A stretch of 64,000 nucleotides of DNA, taken from positions 498,607 through 562,606 of the forward strand of contig JAKOZG010000004.1 of NCBI GenBank assembly GCA_029780115.1, given 5' to 3'. Shown piece after piece: positions 8,903-17,695 of the stretch (the first letter of the stretch is position 1; each line of letters starts with the position of its first letter). The notes beneath the pieces were generated by a model. It was not told the DNA's origin. It ran no database searches and saw nothing but the letters and a program-made list of their open reading frames with translations. This DNA comes from Thermotogota bacterium. GTDB lineage: Bacteria > Thermotogota > Thermotogae > Petrotogales > Petrotogaceae. The position numbers and the translations under genes are program-made.

Positions 8903-10323
8903 AGTATAACATAAAAATTTATGACACTTTAACTGGAAAGGTTGTAGATTTTGTTCCTGTAAAAGAAGATGAAGTTAAGATTTATCTATGTGGTCCCACT
9001 GTGTATAATCTTATTCATATTGGCAACGCAAGACCTATTATCACTTTTGATGCATTTAGAAGGTTTTTGGAGTATATAGGTTATAAAGTTACAATGGTCC
9101 AAAATTTTACTGATATAGATGACAAAATAATAACTCAATCATATAAAGAAGGAGTCTCTTTTGAAAAAATAGCAAGAAGATATATAATCGAATATTGGAA
9201 AGATATGGTAGACCTTAAAGTTAGAGCTTTTAATTTTCATCCTAAGACTTCAAATTATATTGAAGAAATAGTTCGCTACATTGAAATTCTGATAGAAAAG
9301 GGTTTTGCATACGAAGTCGAAAATGGTGATGTCTATTTCAATGTAAGAAAGTTCGATAAATATGGTGAACTTTCTCATAGAGACACGAATAGCATGATTT
9401 CAGGAAGCAGGATAGAGATCTCAACTTACAAAAAAGATCCTCTGGACTTTGCTTTATGGAAGGCGTCCAAAGAGGGGGAACCATGTTGGGAAAGTCCGTG
9501 GGGAAAAGGAAGACCTGGTTGGCACATAGAGTGTACGGTTATGGCAACAGAAATATTAGGTGATTCTTTTGATATACATGCAGGAGGCAATGATCTTATA
9601 TTTCCTCATCATGAAAATGAAAGGGCGCAGGCGTTAGCAAGTGAAAAGCAATTTGCCAAGTATTGGATGCATAATGGAATGATACAGCTTGCACAAAGTA
9701 AAATGTCTAAATCTTTAGGAAACGTGTGGTTAGTACGAGATTTATTAAAACAATTTGATTCTGATGTACTAAAAGTGTTTATTTTTAGCAAACATTATAG
9801 AGTACCTATTGATATTAGTGAAGATTTACTAAGAGCTCAAGAAATTTCTGTAAATAGAGTAAAACAATCCTTAAAAGAAAGTGAAGAATATTTTCAGGGG
9901 TTTGTGCCTTATTCTAAAGAAGGAGAATATTTTAAAAGTCAAGAAGAGTATTTACTTAAAAATCTGGCAAATGATTTTAACACACCATCTGCAATAGCAA
10001 GACTTTTTGACTTATCAAAGGAATTAAATAAAGCATTGAATTCAAAAAATGAAAGTATGATTGTAGATAATTATTATCTAATTAGAAACGTCTATGGGAG
10101 TTTGTTTGGTATTTTTGAGAGTAGCAGAAGTGTTGAAGAATATGCTGTAGAAGTTGATGATTTAATAAAAGTGTTAATTGAAGTACGAACAACATTGAGA
10201 AATAATAGGTTATATAATTTAAGCGATTATATAAGAGACACACTGAATCAACTGGGAATCGAAATAAAAGATACATCAGAAGGGACAAAGTACAATTTTA
10301 AATCAAATAAGTCAGAGGTTTGA
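8899..10323 (+). CDS. cysS: cysteinyl-tRNA synthetase
   Basis: A 474-residue class I synthetase for tRNA-Cys. The zinc-site cysteine and HIGH motif sit together in [18 protein letters not shown] (residues 29-46). [10 protein letters not shown] and PHHENERAQ supply the remaining zinc ligands, and KMSKSLG is the second signature. The start is TTG at 8899, overlapping the gltX stop, with AAGGGTGAT upstream inside gltX. Translation is therefore coupled to gltX. The C-terminal helical bundle is of normal length. No T-box leader is visible for the pair. Confidence 0.95.
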   Translation: MKYNIKIYDTLTGKVVDFVPVKEDEVKIYLCGPTVYNLIHIGNARPIITFDAFRRFLEYIGYKVTMVQNFTDIDDKIITQSYKEGVSFEKIARRYIIEYWKDMVDLKVRAFNFHPKTSNYIEEIVRYIEILIEKGFAYEVENGDVYFNVRKFDKYGELSHRDTNSMISGSRIEISTYKKDPLDFALWKASKEGEPCWESPWGKGRPGWHIECTVMATEILGDSFDIHAGGNDLIFPHHENERAQALASEKQFAKYWMHNGMIQLAQSKMSKSLGNVWLVRDLLKQFDSDVLKVFIFSKHYRVPIDISEDLLRAQEISVNRVKQSLKESEEYFQGFVPYSKEGEYFKSQEEYLLKNLANDFNTPSAIARLFDLSKELNKALNSKNESMIVDNYYLIRNVYGSLFGIFESSRSVEEYAVEVDDLIKVLIEVRTTLRNNRLYNLSDYIRDTLNQLGIEIKDTSEGTKYNFKSNKSEV

Positions 10324-10638
10324 TTATTTTTAAAATACAATAAAAGAACGGAAGAGGCTGTTGTTCGATTTCCATACTTAATCGATGTTAAAATTTCACT
10401 TGTAGAAATACTCTACACGATGTCGTCACAGTTTAGACAGCCAGGTTTTGTCTCTATACTAAAATTTCTAAAAGTTAAAGGGCAACATCTTCTTCTCTCG
10501 GAACCAGCACCAAATATGTAAAAGTTATTATTAATTAATGATAATTAAAGTAAAGAAGTTATTTTGTAAAAAAATCTAAACAAAACGTTTGTAAAATTTA
10601 CAAGAACTATTTCAAACTTGTCTAGGAGGCTGATTATA
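10324..10638 (+). other. non-coding spacer between cysS and cheX
   Basis: No convincing gene on either strand. It contains the TGTAGA-N5-TCTACA hairpin at 10401-10417, a second small hairpin (AGACA...TGTCT, about 10436-10454), and a GC-richer pocket around 10478-10513. A copy of the AT-rich leader element runs from about 10568. No terminator with a clean U-tract was found after cysS, and no strong promoter for cheX. Confidence 0.5.
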
Positions 10639-11109
10639 ATAGATGCTAATATTATAAATTCAGTGTTGTCCGCAGTAAAGAATACTTTTCAAATAATTGC
10701 TAAAAAAGAATTACAAGTTGATAAGCCAAAATTGGTGACAGAAATTCAAAAGAATTATGACATTGTCGCGAATATCGGCTTTACAGGGGTATTAGAAGGA
10801 AACATAATTTATTCTTTCACAGAAAAGGAAGCGATAAATTTAGTTAATGAAATGATGCAGGGAATCATGAGTATTAATGAAGTAGATGATATGGCAATAA
10901 GCGCAATAGGTGAATTTGGAAATATGATAGCCGGTACAATAGCTACGCATTTAGAACAGTATAGATATTTAATAAGAGTTGCTCCTCCGTCAGTAATAAG
11001 AGGAAAAATAGTAAAAGTCAATGTGCGCGGAACAATAATATTATTTCCTCTTTACGTTTCAGGTAACAATGAAATGGATCTTTATTTTGTTTATAAAGAG
11101 ACAATATAA
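10639..11109 (+). CDS. cheX: chemotaxis phosphatase CheX, apparently starting at a non-standard AUA codon
   Basis: A CheC/CheX/FliY-family protein of about 156 residues that dephosphorylates CheY-P. The catalytic helix motif SAIGEFGNMIAG carries the family Glu and Asn (about 92 and 95 from the proposed start). The N-terminus DANIINSVLSAVKNTF lines up with the CheX start MDARIVNALIGSV that I recall from Thermotoga maritima. The Met position corresponds here to an ATA codon at 10639, nine bases after a perfect AGGAGG (10624-10629). No ATG, GTG or TTG lies in frame in that window. The only upstream standard start, TTG at 10618, precedes the Shine-Dalgarno sequence. A sequencing error is possible. 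Confidence 0.85.
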   Translation: MDANIINSVLSAVKNTFQIIAKKELQVDKPKLVTEIQKNYDIVANIGFTGVLEGNIIYSFTEKEAINLVNEMMQGIMSINEVDDMAISAIGEFGNMIAGTIATHLEQYRYLIRVAPPSVIRGKIVKVNVRGTIILFPLYVSGNNEMDLYFVYKETI

Positions 11110-11471
11110 CTTTAAATTTTAAAAAATTTAATAATATATTAATTAGATTTTGAAAACATTTAAGAATATTATACAATATAAAGGAAAGCTCAAAATTAAC
11201 TAAACATTTCAAAGATAGTATCAAAATTAACTAAACATTTCAAAGATAGTATAATTATTTTAAATTGAAATTTGGATTTTAAAAAAGGTCTGGGATAAAG
11301 TTCTTCTCTTATTACTTCTTTGAAATATAAGAATAATAGACAACTCTAATACCATAGAATTTTAAAGCAACAAAGTATATCTTGAAACGTAAATTATAAA
11401 ATAAGTACAAAATCAGTTTCTTGATCTTTAAAGCATCTAATTTTATCAAATACAAAAAGGAGGGATAGTTT
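11110..11471 (+). other. non-coding spacer between cheX and the encapsulin cassette
   Basis: No supportable gene. It contains a perfect 31-bp tandem duplication (11190-11251). A segment GGTCTGGGATAAAG at about 11288 resembles GACTGGGACATCAA near 2158. The 3' end carries the AAGGAGGG ribosome site of the ferritin gene. No clear promoter could be assigned. Confidence 0.5.
11190..11251 (+). repeat. perfect 31-bp tandem duplication
   Basis: Two identical adjacent copies of a unit starting TCAAAATTAACTAAACATTT and ending CAAAGATAGTA. There are only two copies and no spacers, so it is not a CRISPR. It looks like a recent slip or duplication between cheX and the encapsulin genes. Confidence 0.95.
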
Positions 11472-11825
11472 ATGCAAGACTATCATCAACCGTATGAAGA
11501 ATTGAGCCAGAAAGACAGATCTTATGTTTATGCACTTAATAGCCTGAAAGAAGAAATTGAAGCAATTGACTGGTATAATCAAAGAGCAGCCGTTTCGAAA
11601 GATAAATCAATTAAAGAGATAATGGAACACAACAGGGATGAAGAAATAGAACATGCAGTAATGATCATAGAATGGTTGAGAAGGAATATGCCTGGCTGGG
11701 ATGAAGAGTTAAGAAAATATCTATTCACCCAAGAACCTCTACTTGAGATCGAAGAGGGAGACTCTGAAAATAGAAGTGGTGATTTAAAAAAAGGCGACCT
11801 AGGTTTAAGAGGATTAAAAGAATGA
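11472..11825 (+). CDS. encapsulated ferritin-like protein (encapsulin cargo)
   Basis: A 117-residue EncFtn-family protein, the iron-oxidising cargo of a nanocompartment. Its ferroxidase residues match the pattern known for Rhodospirillum rubrum EncFtn: Glu28, Glu58 and His61, with flanking Glu27/Glu30, Trp34 and Tyr35 at the same relative spacing. The predicted fold is two helices that dimerise to form one iron site. After a charged linker, the C-terminus GDLGLRGLKE is a typical encapsulin cargo-loading peptide. The shell gene follows 55 bp downstream in the same direction. Function as an iron store or oxidative-stress defence is inferred from family and context. Confidence 0.92.
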   Translation: MQDYHQPYEELSQKDRSYVYALNSLKEEIEAIDWYNQRAAVSKDKSIKEIMEHNRDEEIEHAVMIIEWLRRNMPGWDEELRKYLFTQEPLLEIEEGDSENRSGDLKKGDLGLRGLKE

Positions 11826-11880
11826 ATTTCTGTAGGTAGTTTGTGTTGCCTATATTTAAAAAGTGAAAGGAGGGAATCAA

Positions 11881-12678
11881 ATGGACTTTCTAAAAAGGGA
11901 TTTTGCTCCCCTAACAGAGAAAATATGGGAAGAGTTGGACGAAAGAGCAAGGGAAGTTTTCAGAAGAAATTTAAGACTAAGGAAAATAATAGAGGTAGAG
12001 GGTCCTTACGGATGGGACTTTTCTTCTTATGCTCTAGGTACTCTTGAGATAATCGATAACCCAAAAAGAGCTTTGGGATGGGGAATTAGGGAATCTTTAC
12101 CATTGATTGAAGTAAGATATCCATTTGAATTAGATATTTGGGAACTCGATAACATAGAAAGAGGTTACCAAACTCCAGATTTAACATCTTTAGAAGAAGC
12201 TGCGAGAAATCTTTCAGAATTTGAAAATAAAATTATATTAAAAGGTGAAGATAAAGCAAAAATTACTGGATTGTTTACTATCGCAAAGCAAAACTTTGTA
12301 AAAAGTTGTTCGGAAAAGGTAAATGATTTTGTCAAATCTGTATTCGATGCAAAACAAAAGTTTAGAAAAGATGGTATAGAAGGGCCTTTTGTATTAGTAA
12401 TTAATAAGGAAATTTGGGAAAGACTTTTTGCCCAACAAAATGCTTATCCATTAACGTTGTTGTTAAAAGAGATAATGAATTTGGAAATAGAAACTATCGA
12501 TAACTTAGAAAATTCTTTTATTATATCAACTCGTGGAGATGATTTTAAGTTAATTTTGGGTCAGGATTTATCCTTAGGATATGAGTTAAGAATAGAAAAC
12601 AAGATTAGACTCTTTTTCACTGAAACTTTTACTTTTCATATAAAAACCCCCGAAGCAATAGTAGGTTTAGAGTTTTAA
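11881..12678 (+). CDS. family 1 encapsulin shell protein
   Basis: A 265-residue HK97-fold shell protein that self-assembles into an icosahedral compartment. It can be read almost collinearly with Thermotoga maritima encapsulin as I recall it: FLKRDFAPLTEK, EGPYGWDF, SLPLIE, DIWELDN, KDGIEGP, GGDFKLILGQDLS-like and RLFFTETFTF. Trp87 and Tyr189 match Trp87 and Tyr188, which are reported to bind flavin in the T. maritima shell, so this shell may also bind flavin. The ATG at 11881 was chosen because GGAGGG lies just upstream. An earlier in-frame ATG at 11863 precedes that site. The cargo gene is immediately upstream. Confidence 0.96.
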   Translation: MDFLKRDFAPLTEKIWEELDERAREVFRRNLRLRKIIEVEGPYGWDFSSYALGTLEIIDNPKRALGWGIRESLPLIEVRYPFELDIWELDNIERGYQTPDLTSLEEAARNLSEFENKIILKGEDKAKITGLFTIAKQNFVKSCSEKVNDFVKSVFDAKQKFRKDGIEGPFVLVINKEIWERLFAQQNAYPLTLLLKEIMNLEIETIDNLENSFIISTRGDDFKLILGQDLSLGYELRIENKIRLFFTETFTFHIKTPEAIVGLEF

Positions 12679-12691
12679 AATTTAACAAAAT

Positions 12692-12720
12692 AAAAAGCTG
12701 AGGCGACGCCTCAGCTTTTT
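12692..12720. terminator. bidirectional intrinsic terminator between encapsulin and dnaA
   Basis: A 13-bp perfect stem (AAAAAGCTGAGGC with its complement) and a 3-nt loop. The arms give an A-run on one side and a T-run on the other, so it can serve encapsulin on the plus strand and dnaA on the minus strand. Confidence 0.93.
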
Positions 12721-12731
12721 ATTTGTTTTCT

Positions 12732-14096
12732 CTAAATATTCAAACTAACTTTCTCTTCTTCTAATTTTATGTAGATATTATTCAAAGTTTCTTTGATCTT
12801 TTCATTTCCCATTAATAATGACTGTTCTATCTTTTTCACGGAATGAACAATGGTAGAGTGATTTTTATCCAATTTTTCTGCAATGTCTTTTGTCTTCATA
12901 TTAAGGTTTGTCTTGAAAATATAAGCTATTAATTGTCTAGATAAAGCGATGTCTTTTTTTCGAGAATTAGAAAATATTTCCTTTCTGTCTAAATTAAGTT
13001 CTGAAGCCACTGCATTTATAACTGAATCTTCTTTAATAGATTCAACGACTTCTTTTGAGCGAAACTTCATTTTATTAGCGTTCATTTTTATCATAGAATC
13101 CACAGTTTTTTTGGCGAAGTCCAAATCAACATCCTTCCCAGAAATTTGACTTTGCAAGACTAAATTCATTATTACTCCTCTAAGTTTCCTAAGGTTCTGT
13201 TCAATGTTTTCGGCTAAATAATAAGCTACATCGTCATTCAATTGAAATGATATCATTTCTGCCATTTTTTTGGCAATCAAATACTTTGTTGTTTTATCGG
13301 GAGCTTGAATATCAGTAACAAGGCCCATTTCAAATCTACTGATAAGTCTAGGATGAAACGTAGATAGATCTTCTGGTGTTCTGTCTGAACATATAACAAT
13401 TTGTTTTTGTGAATTGAAAAGTGTATTGAACGTATGAAATAGCTCAGTTTGTACTGTATTTTTGCCTATTAAAAATTGAACGTCATCTATTAATAAAAAA
13501 TCAATATTTTTTCTAAATTTTTCTCGAAATTTGTCCATCCCACTTGATCTTATGCCTTCCATCATTTCATTCATAAATTCTTCTGCTGTGACATACTTTA
13601 TTTTCATATCAGGGGAATGTTCTAATATGTAATTAGCTATAGCATGGAGAAGATGGGTTTTTCCTAATCCTACATCCCCATAAATAAAAAGCGGATTAAA
13701 TTTACCTGGATTCTTTGAAACTTCTAAAGCTGAGTAATAAGCCATTCTGTTACATTCGCCTACCACAAAGCTGTCAAAAGTGAATTCTGGATTGAATTCA
13801 GAAAGTTTTAAAGGTCTATTTTTAATAATTGGCCCAGAAATAGAATTTTTGCTTTCTTTAGTAATAGGTATCTCTCTAAACTCTACAGAAACTTTTTTAC
13901 CTAATATATTAGAAATAGTGTCTTGAATTATCGTACCAAACCTTTTTTCTACGGTTTCTTTAATGAATATATTTCTTAAACCCATAACAACTTTCTTATC
14001 ATCTATTTCTAATATTTCTGCAGAAGTAAGCCAGTTGTTCCAAGTGTCTCGAGAGAGGTTTGCACGAAGTTTCTCAAGTAATTCATCTTTATCCAT
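12732..14096 (-). CDS. dnaA: chromosomal replication initiator DnaA
   Basis: A 454-residue AAA+ initiator. Domain I covers about 1-75, followed by a short linker. Walker A GDVGLGKTH sits at 140-148 and Walker B LLIDDVQF near 205. The C-terminal domain IV carries the DnaA signature (KDIAEKLDKNHSTIVHS). It binds DnaA boxes and opens the origin. The ATG has AGGGGTG eight bases upstream. It shares a terminator with the encapsulin gene. No dnaN or recognisable DnaA-box cluster is beside it, so this may not be the origin region. Confidence 0.97.
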   Translation of the reverse strand: MDKDELLEKLRANLSRDTWNNWLTSAEILEIDDKKVVMGLRNIFIKETVEKRFGTIIQDTISNILGKKVSVEFREIPITKESKNSISGPIIKNRPLKLSEFNPEFTFDSFVVGECNRMAYYSALEVSKNPGKFNPLFIYGDVGLGKTHLLHAIANYILEHSPDMKIKYVTAEEFMNEMMEGIRSSGMDKFREKFRKNIDFLLIDDVQFLIGKNTVQTELFHTFNTLFNSQKQIVICSDRTPEDLSTFHPRLISRFEMGLVTDIQAPDKTTKYLIAKKMAEMISFQLNDDVAYYLAENIEQNLRKLRGVIMNLVLQSQISGKDVDLDFAKKTVDSMIKMNANKMKFRSKEVVESIKEDSVINAVASELNLDRKEIFSNSRKKDIALSRQLIAYIFKTNLNMKTKDIAEKLDKNHSTIVHSVKKIEQSLLMGNEKIKETLNNIYIKLEEEKVSLNI

Positions 14097-14415
14097 TCAT
14101 TTTTCACCCCTTAAAAATAAGCCCATATATAGCTTATCATATAGGGAGAGGTTAATCAAGAAAATTTTTGATTAAAAATCTGATTTTCTAGTTTTCATGC
14201 AGGTTATCTGAATATATCTTTTCATATCCCCCATGGTTAAATGGTTTAGAATATAAATTTAGAAAATTATAATGTTAAGATTTTATTTTAATTTATGATT
14301 TCTAAAATTGGACAAGTGTATACGTTTATTTAGCATGGTAAAAATAGATATATTTTTCGTTAAATTTAAAAAAATAAATTTTAAGGTTTAACACAAATCA
14401 TCTTTTTCATAAGAG
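14097..14415. other. spacer between murJ and dnaA
   Basis: A 319-bp AT-rich stretch with no supportable gene. I looked for TTATCCACA-type boxes and for the 12-mer AAACCTACCACC reported for Thermotoga, and saw none. It should hold the dnaA promoter on the minus strand, but no convincing -35/-10 pair was identified. A weak AT inverted repeat sits near 14359-14384. Confidence 0.5.
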
Positions 14416-15909
14416 TTATTTTTTATTTTTTCCTTTAAAAACCAATTTTATAGCTGTAGACAGCTTTTTGTAACCAAGTAAATAAGTGCTTGCAATGTAT
14501 ACCAAAGCACCCAGAACAATCAAAAGTATTGTCCATAGTCTTGAAGTAAAAAGGTTTTTAAAAATTAAAATAAATAATGACATAAGTAAGCTTGCACCAA
14601 ATATTTTTAAAATTTCGATCCAATTTTGGAAGTCCAAAGACTTGAAAGTGGAATAACCCGTTAAGATCATTCCAAAAATTCCAGAAATTGATGTAGCCAA
14701 AGCTATACCCGCGACCCCGATTTTTATTGATAGTAACACATCTAAGACTGCATTTATCAAAAGCATGATCGCTGCCACTATTGAAGGATATTTTGTATTT
14801 AATTGTGAATGAAACTTTCTAATGAAAATTGTGTGTAAGGCATAAAAAGGTAGCCCCAGTGAATAACATAAAAGAGTTTTTGCAGTTATCAAGGTATCTT
14901 GGTAAGTAAAATTACCGTGTTGATATATAAGAGCTATAATTTCTTTATTTAAAAATATTAAGCCGAAGGTAGCAGGTATAATAAAAAATAACATTAGTTC
15001 GAGACTACTTTCTAAAGTTTGCTGAAATTCTTTTTCATTCTTTACACTAGCAGAATAAGATAATTTTGGAAGAAGAGCATTGGCAACACTTACTGCAAAA
15101 ATTCCTAGGGGTAATTGGTAAATTCTTAATGCGTATTCAATCGTCGATACTCCTCCTGTTCCTGTCCAAGTAGCAATATTGGTGTCTATCAAAGTATTTA
15201 AAGTTCCAACTGCTACGCCTAATAGGGCTGGGCCAAATAATTTCAAGATAGGTTTTAAATCATGTACGTTGAAATCCAAGGTTATAGGAAAACGTATTTT
15301 TTTTAATAGGAAAAAAACAAGTAAGAATTCTACAATTCCGCCTATTGTAAAACCTATTGTGGGTCCTAAAATCTGTGGCACAAAGTATGGAGAGATGAAG
15401 ATAAATATAATAATAACAATATTTGATAAAGCGGGAGCAAAGGCTGGACCAAAATAAATATCTTTAGAATTAAGTACACCTGTAATTACAGCCCATAGTG
15501 ATATAAAAATAATGTAAGGATAAGATATCTTTAGCAAAAACGAAGTTAAACTTTTTATAGAAGGAGACAATCCTGTTCCTAAAACTAGCACTATTTTGTC
15601 AGAAAATATGCTCACAGGAATATAAAGCAAAGAAGTAATAATTAAAACAGACCAAAAGGTTGTACTAAAAAAAACTTGTGCATCTTCACCGTTTTTTCTG
15701 TTAAACAAAGGAACGAAAGCGGAAGATAAAGCTCCATCTGCGAAAATTTTTCTAAGAAAAAAAGGGAAAAGAATTGCAATAGAATATGCATCATATTGAG
15801 CACTAATACCAAAAAAATGAGCAAAAGCAGCATCTCTAAACAATCCTAAAACTCTGCTAATCAAAGTGGCTAAAGAGAACAAAAATGTATGCTCTAGTAA
15901 TTTTGACAT
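14416..15909 (-). CDS. murJ: lipid II flippase MurJ (MviN)
   Basis: A 497-residue MOP-superfamily protein with about 14 hydrophobic segments along its whole length. The N-terminus (TLISRVLGLFRDAAFAHFFG) and the block LRKIFADGALSSAFVPLF are family hallmarks; LPLGIFAVSVANALLPKLS is another. MurJ moves lipid II across the cytoplasmic membrane for peptidoglycan synthesis. The ATG follows AGGAGG with normal spacing. upp ends 33 bp upstream in the same direction, so the two are probably co-transcribed. It joins murE and murB as the third cell-wall gene in the first 20 kb. Confidence 0.95.
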   Translation of the reverse strand: MSKLLEHTFLFSLATLISRVLGLFRDAAFAHFFGISAQYDAYSIAILFPFFLRKIFADGALSSAFVPLFNRKNGEDAQVFFSTTFWSVLIITSLLYIPVSIFSDKIVLVLGTGLSPSIKSLTSFLLKISYPYIIFISLWAVITGVLNSKDIYFGPAFAPALSNIVIIIFIFISPYFVPQILGPTIGFTIGGIVEFLLVFFLLKKIRFPITLDFNVHDLKPILKLFGPALLGVAVGTLNTLIDTNIATWTGTGGVSTIEYALRIYQLPLGIFAVSVANALLPKLSYSASVKNEKEFQQTLESSLELMLFFIIPATFGLIFLNKEIIALIYQHGNFTYQDTLITAKTLLCYSLGLPFYALHTIFIRKFHSQLNTKYPSIVAAIMLLINAVLDVLLSIKIGVAGIALATSISGIFGMILTGYSTFKSLDFQNWIEILKIFGASLLMSLFILIFKNLFTSRLWTILLIVLGALVYIASTYLLGYKKLSTAIKLVFKGKNKK

Positions 15910-15942
15910 TACATGCCTCCTAAGAAATAAGCTATTTTAAAA

Positions 15943-16572
<630 letters not shown>

Positions 16573-17041
16573 CTATCTAACTACACCTCCGAAGTATGAT
16601 TTTTGTAAAATTTTAATCTTACTTATTTTACCATGCTTATACTATCAATTTTCTAAAGTTTAACTTTGATTCAGTTAATATTAATATGTTATAATTTTTA
16701 AATGAGAAATTATAACAAGTAAAAAAACGCTCTTAAACCTCCATGTATTTAGATTTTATTTTTAAGTTGATTTCTGTTTACACATCATACAATTTTAAAA
16801 AGAGACATAATGAAACAATTCCTGTTCTAGTAATGTTCCGAGAGAAGGAAAAATACAATTTATGTTGGATGAAAACTATATTATCATTTTAAAAACAGAA
16901 ATCTTTTTGGAAAGTAGAAATAGAATTTGAGGTTAGGAGGTTCACTGAACACATTTCTTATTATATAAAAATGTATGTTTATAAATGTACATTTTAGTAT
17001 TTTTCGAAGTAACTACAAAACTTTAGCTAAGGAGGAGTATC
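16573..17041. other. non-coding spacer between upp and the HAD gene
   Basis: A 469-bp divergent spacer with no supportable gene. It must hold the upp promoter (minus) and the promoter of the gene at 17042 (plus). An inverted repeat AAAATGTA (16968-16975) / TACATTTT (16988-16995) lies about 45 bp before the HAD start and could be an operator or a hairpin. The middle part holds nothing I can name. Confidence 0.5.
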
Positions 17042-17641
17042 GTGGACAATATAGTGTTTGACTTAGGGAATGTACTTTTTAAATTTGATCCAAAAGAAAT
17101 TTTAGAGGATCTATTTGAAGACGAATCAGTAAAGAAAAGGATAATTAAAGGTGTTTTTCAAACAAAAATTTGGTCGGAATTGGATAGAGGTATAATTAGC
17201 TATGAAGAAGCTTGTAGGATATGGTTAGAAAAAAATCCAGAGTTACAAAAGGAACTCAAATTGCTTCTTGAAAACTGGCATAAATATCTAATACCCATCG
17301 AAGAAAATATTTCTCTTCTGTATGAACTAAAATCTAAGGGCAAGAAATTATACGTCCTTTCAAATTTTCACGAACACGCTTTCAATTACATAACATCTTT
17401 ACATTCGTTTTTTGAATTATTCGATGGTATGATAATTTCTTATCAAGTTAATCTTTTGAAACCCGAAAAAGAGATATTTAAACTTTTGTTAGATGAATAT
17501 GATTTAGTTCCAGAGCAAACAGTTTTTATAGATGATGTTTTGCAAAATGTTCAAGTGGCTGAGCAAGTAGGTATAAAAGGCATTTTGTACAAAGATCCTA
17601 GTCAGTTGAGAGAACAATTAGAAAAACTATTAAAGAATTGA
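17042..17641 (+). CDS. HAD-IA family phosphatase, YihX-like
   Basis: A 199-residue haloacid-dehalogenase-fold hydrolase. Motif I is VFDLGNVLF with the nucleophile Asp7. As in Escherichia coli YihX, the position two residues on is Gly rather than Asp. Motif II is VLSNFH, and the KPEKEIFKLLLDE and FIDDVLQNV blocks supply motifs III and IV. YihX hydrolyses alpha-D-glucose 1-phosphate; other sugar phosphates are equally possible. GTG start at 17042 after AAGGAGGAG. A sulfotransferase gene and murB follow, with no obvious functional link. Confidence 0.85.
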   Translation: MDNIVFDLGNVLFKFDPKEILEDLFEDESVKKRIIKGVFQTKIWSELDRGIISYEEACRIWLEKNPELQKELKLLLENWHKYLIPIEENISLLYELKSKGKKLYVLSNFHEHAFNYITSLHSFFELFDGMIISYQVNLLKPEKEIFKLLLDEYDLVPEQTVFIDDVLQNVQVAEQVGIKGILYKDPSQLREQLEKLLKN

Positions 17642-17695
17642 ATTGACAAAAATATACAATATAGTTTAAGAGTATATTATAGGATGGTGAGTTAT

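Noticed and set aside
10324-10638. Cyclic di-GMP (GEMM) riboswitch upstream of cheX
   Set aside because: Some CACGA/GACAGCCAGG segments look faintly similar, but the conserved GEMM core and tetraloop are absent.
11190-11251. CRISPR-like repeat
   Set aside because: Only two directly adjacent copies, with no spacers and no cas genes in the window.
14097-14415. Origin of replication beside dnaA
   Set aside because: The spacer is AT-rich, but I saw no cluster of TTATCCACA-type boxes nor the Thermotoga 12-mer, and no dnaN/recF neighbours. Gene direction on either side shows no clear switch.
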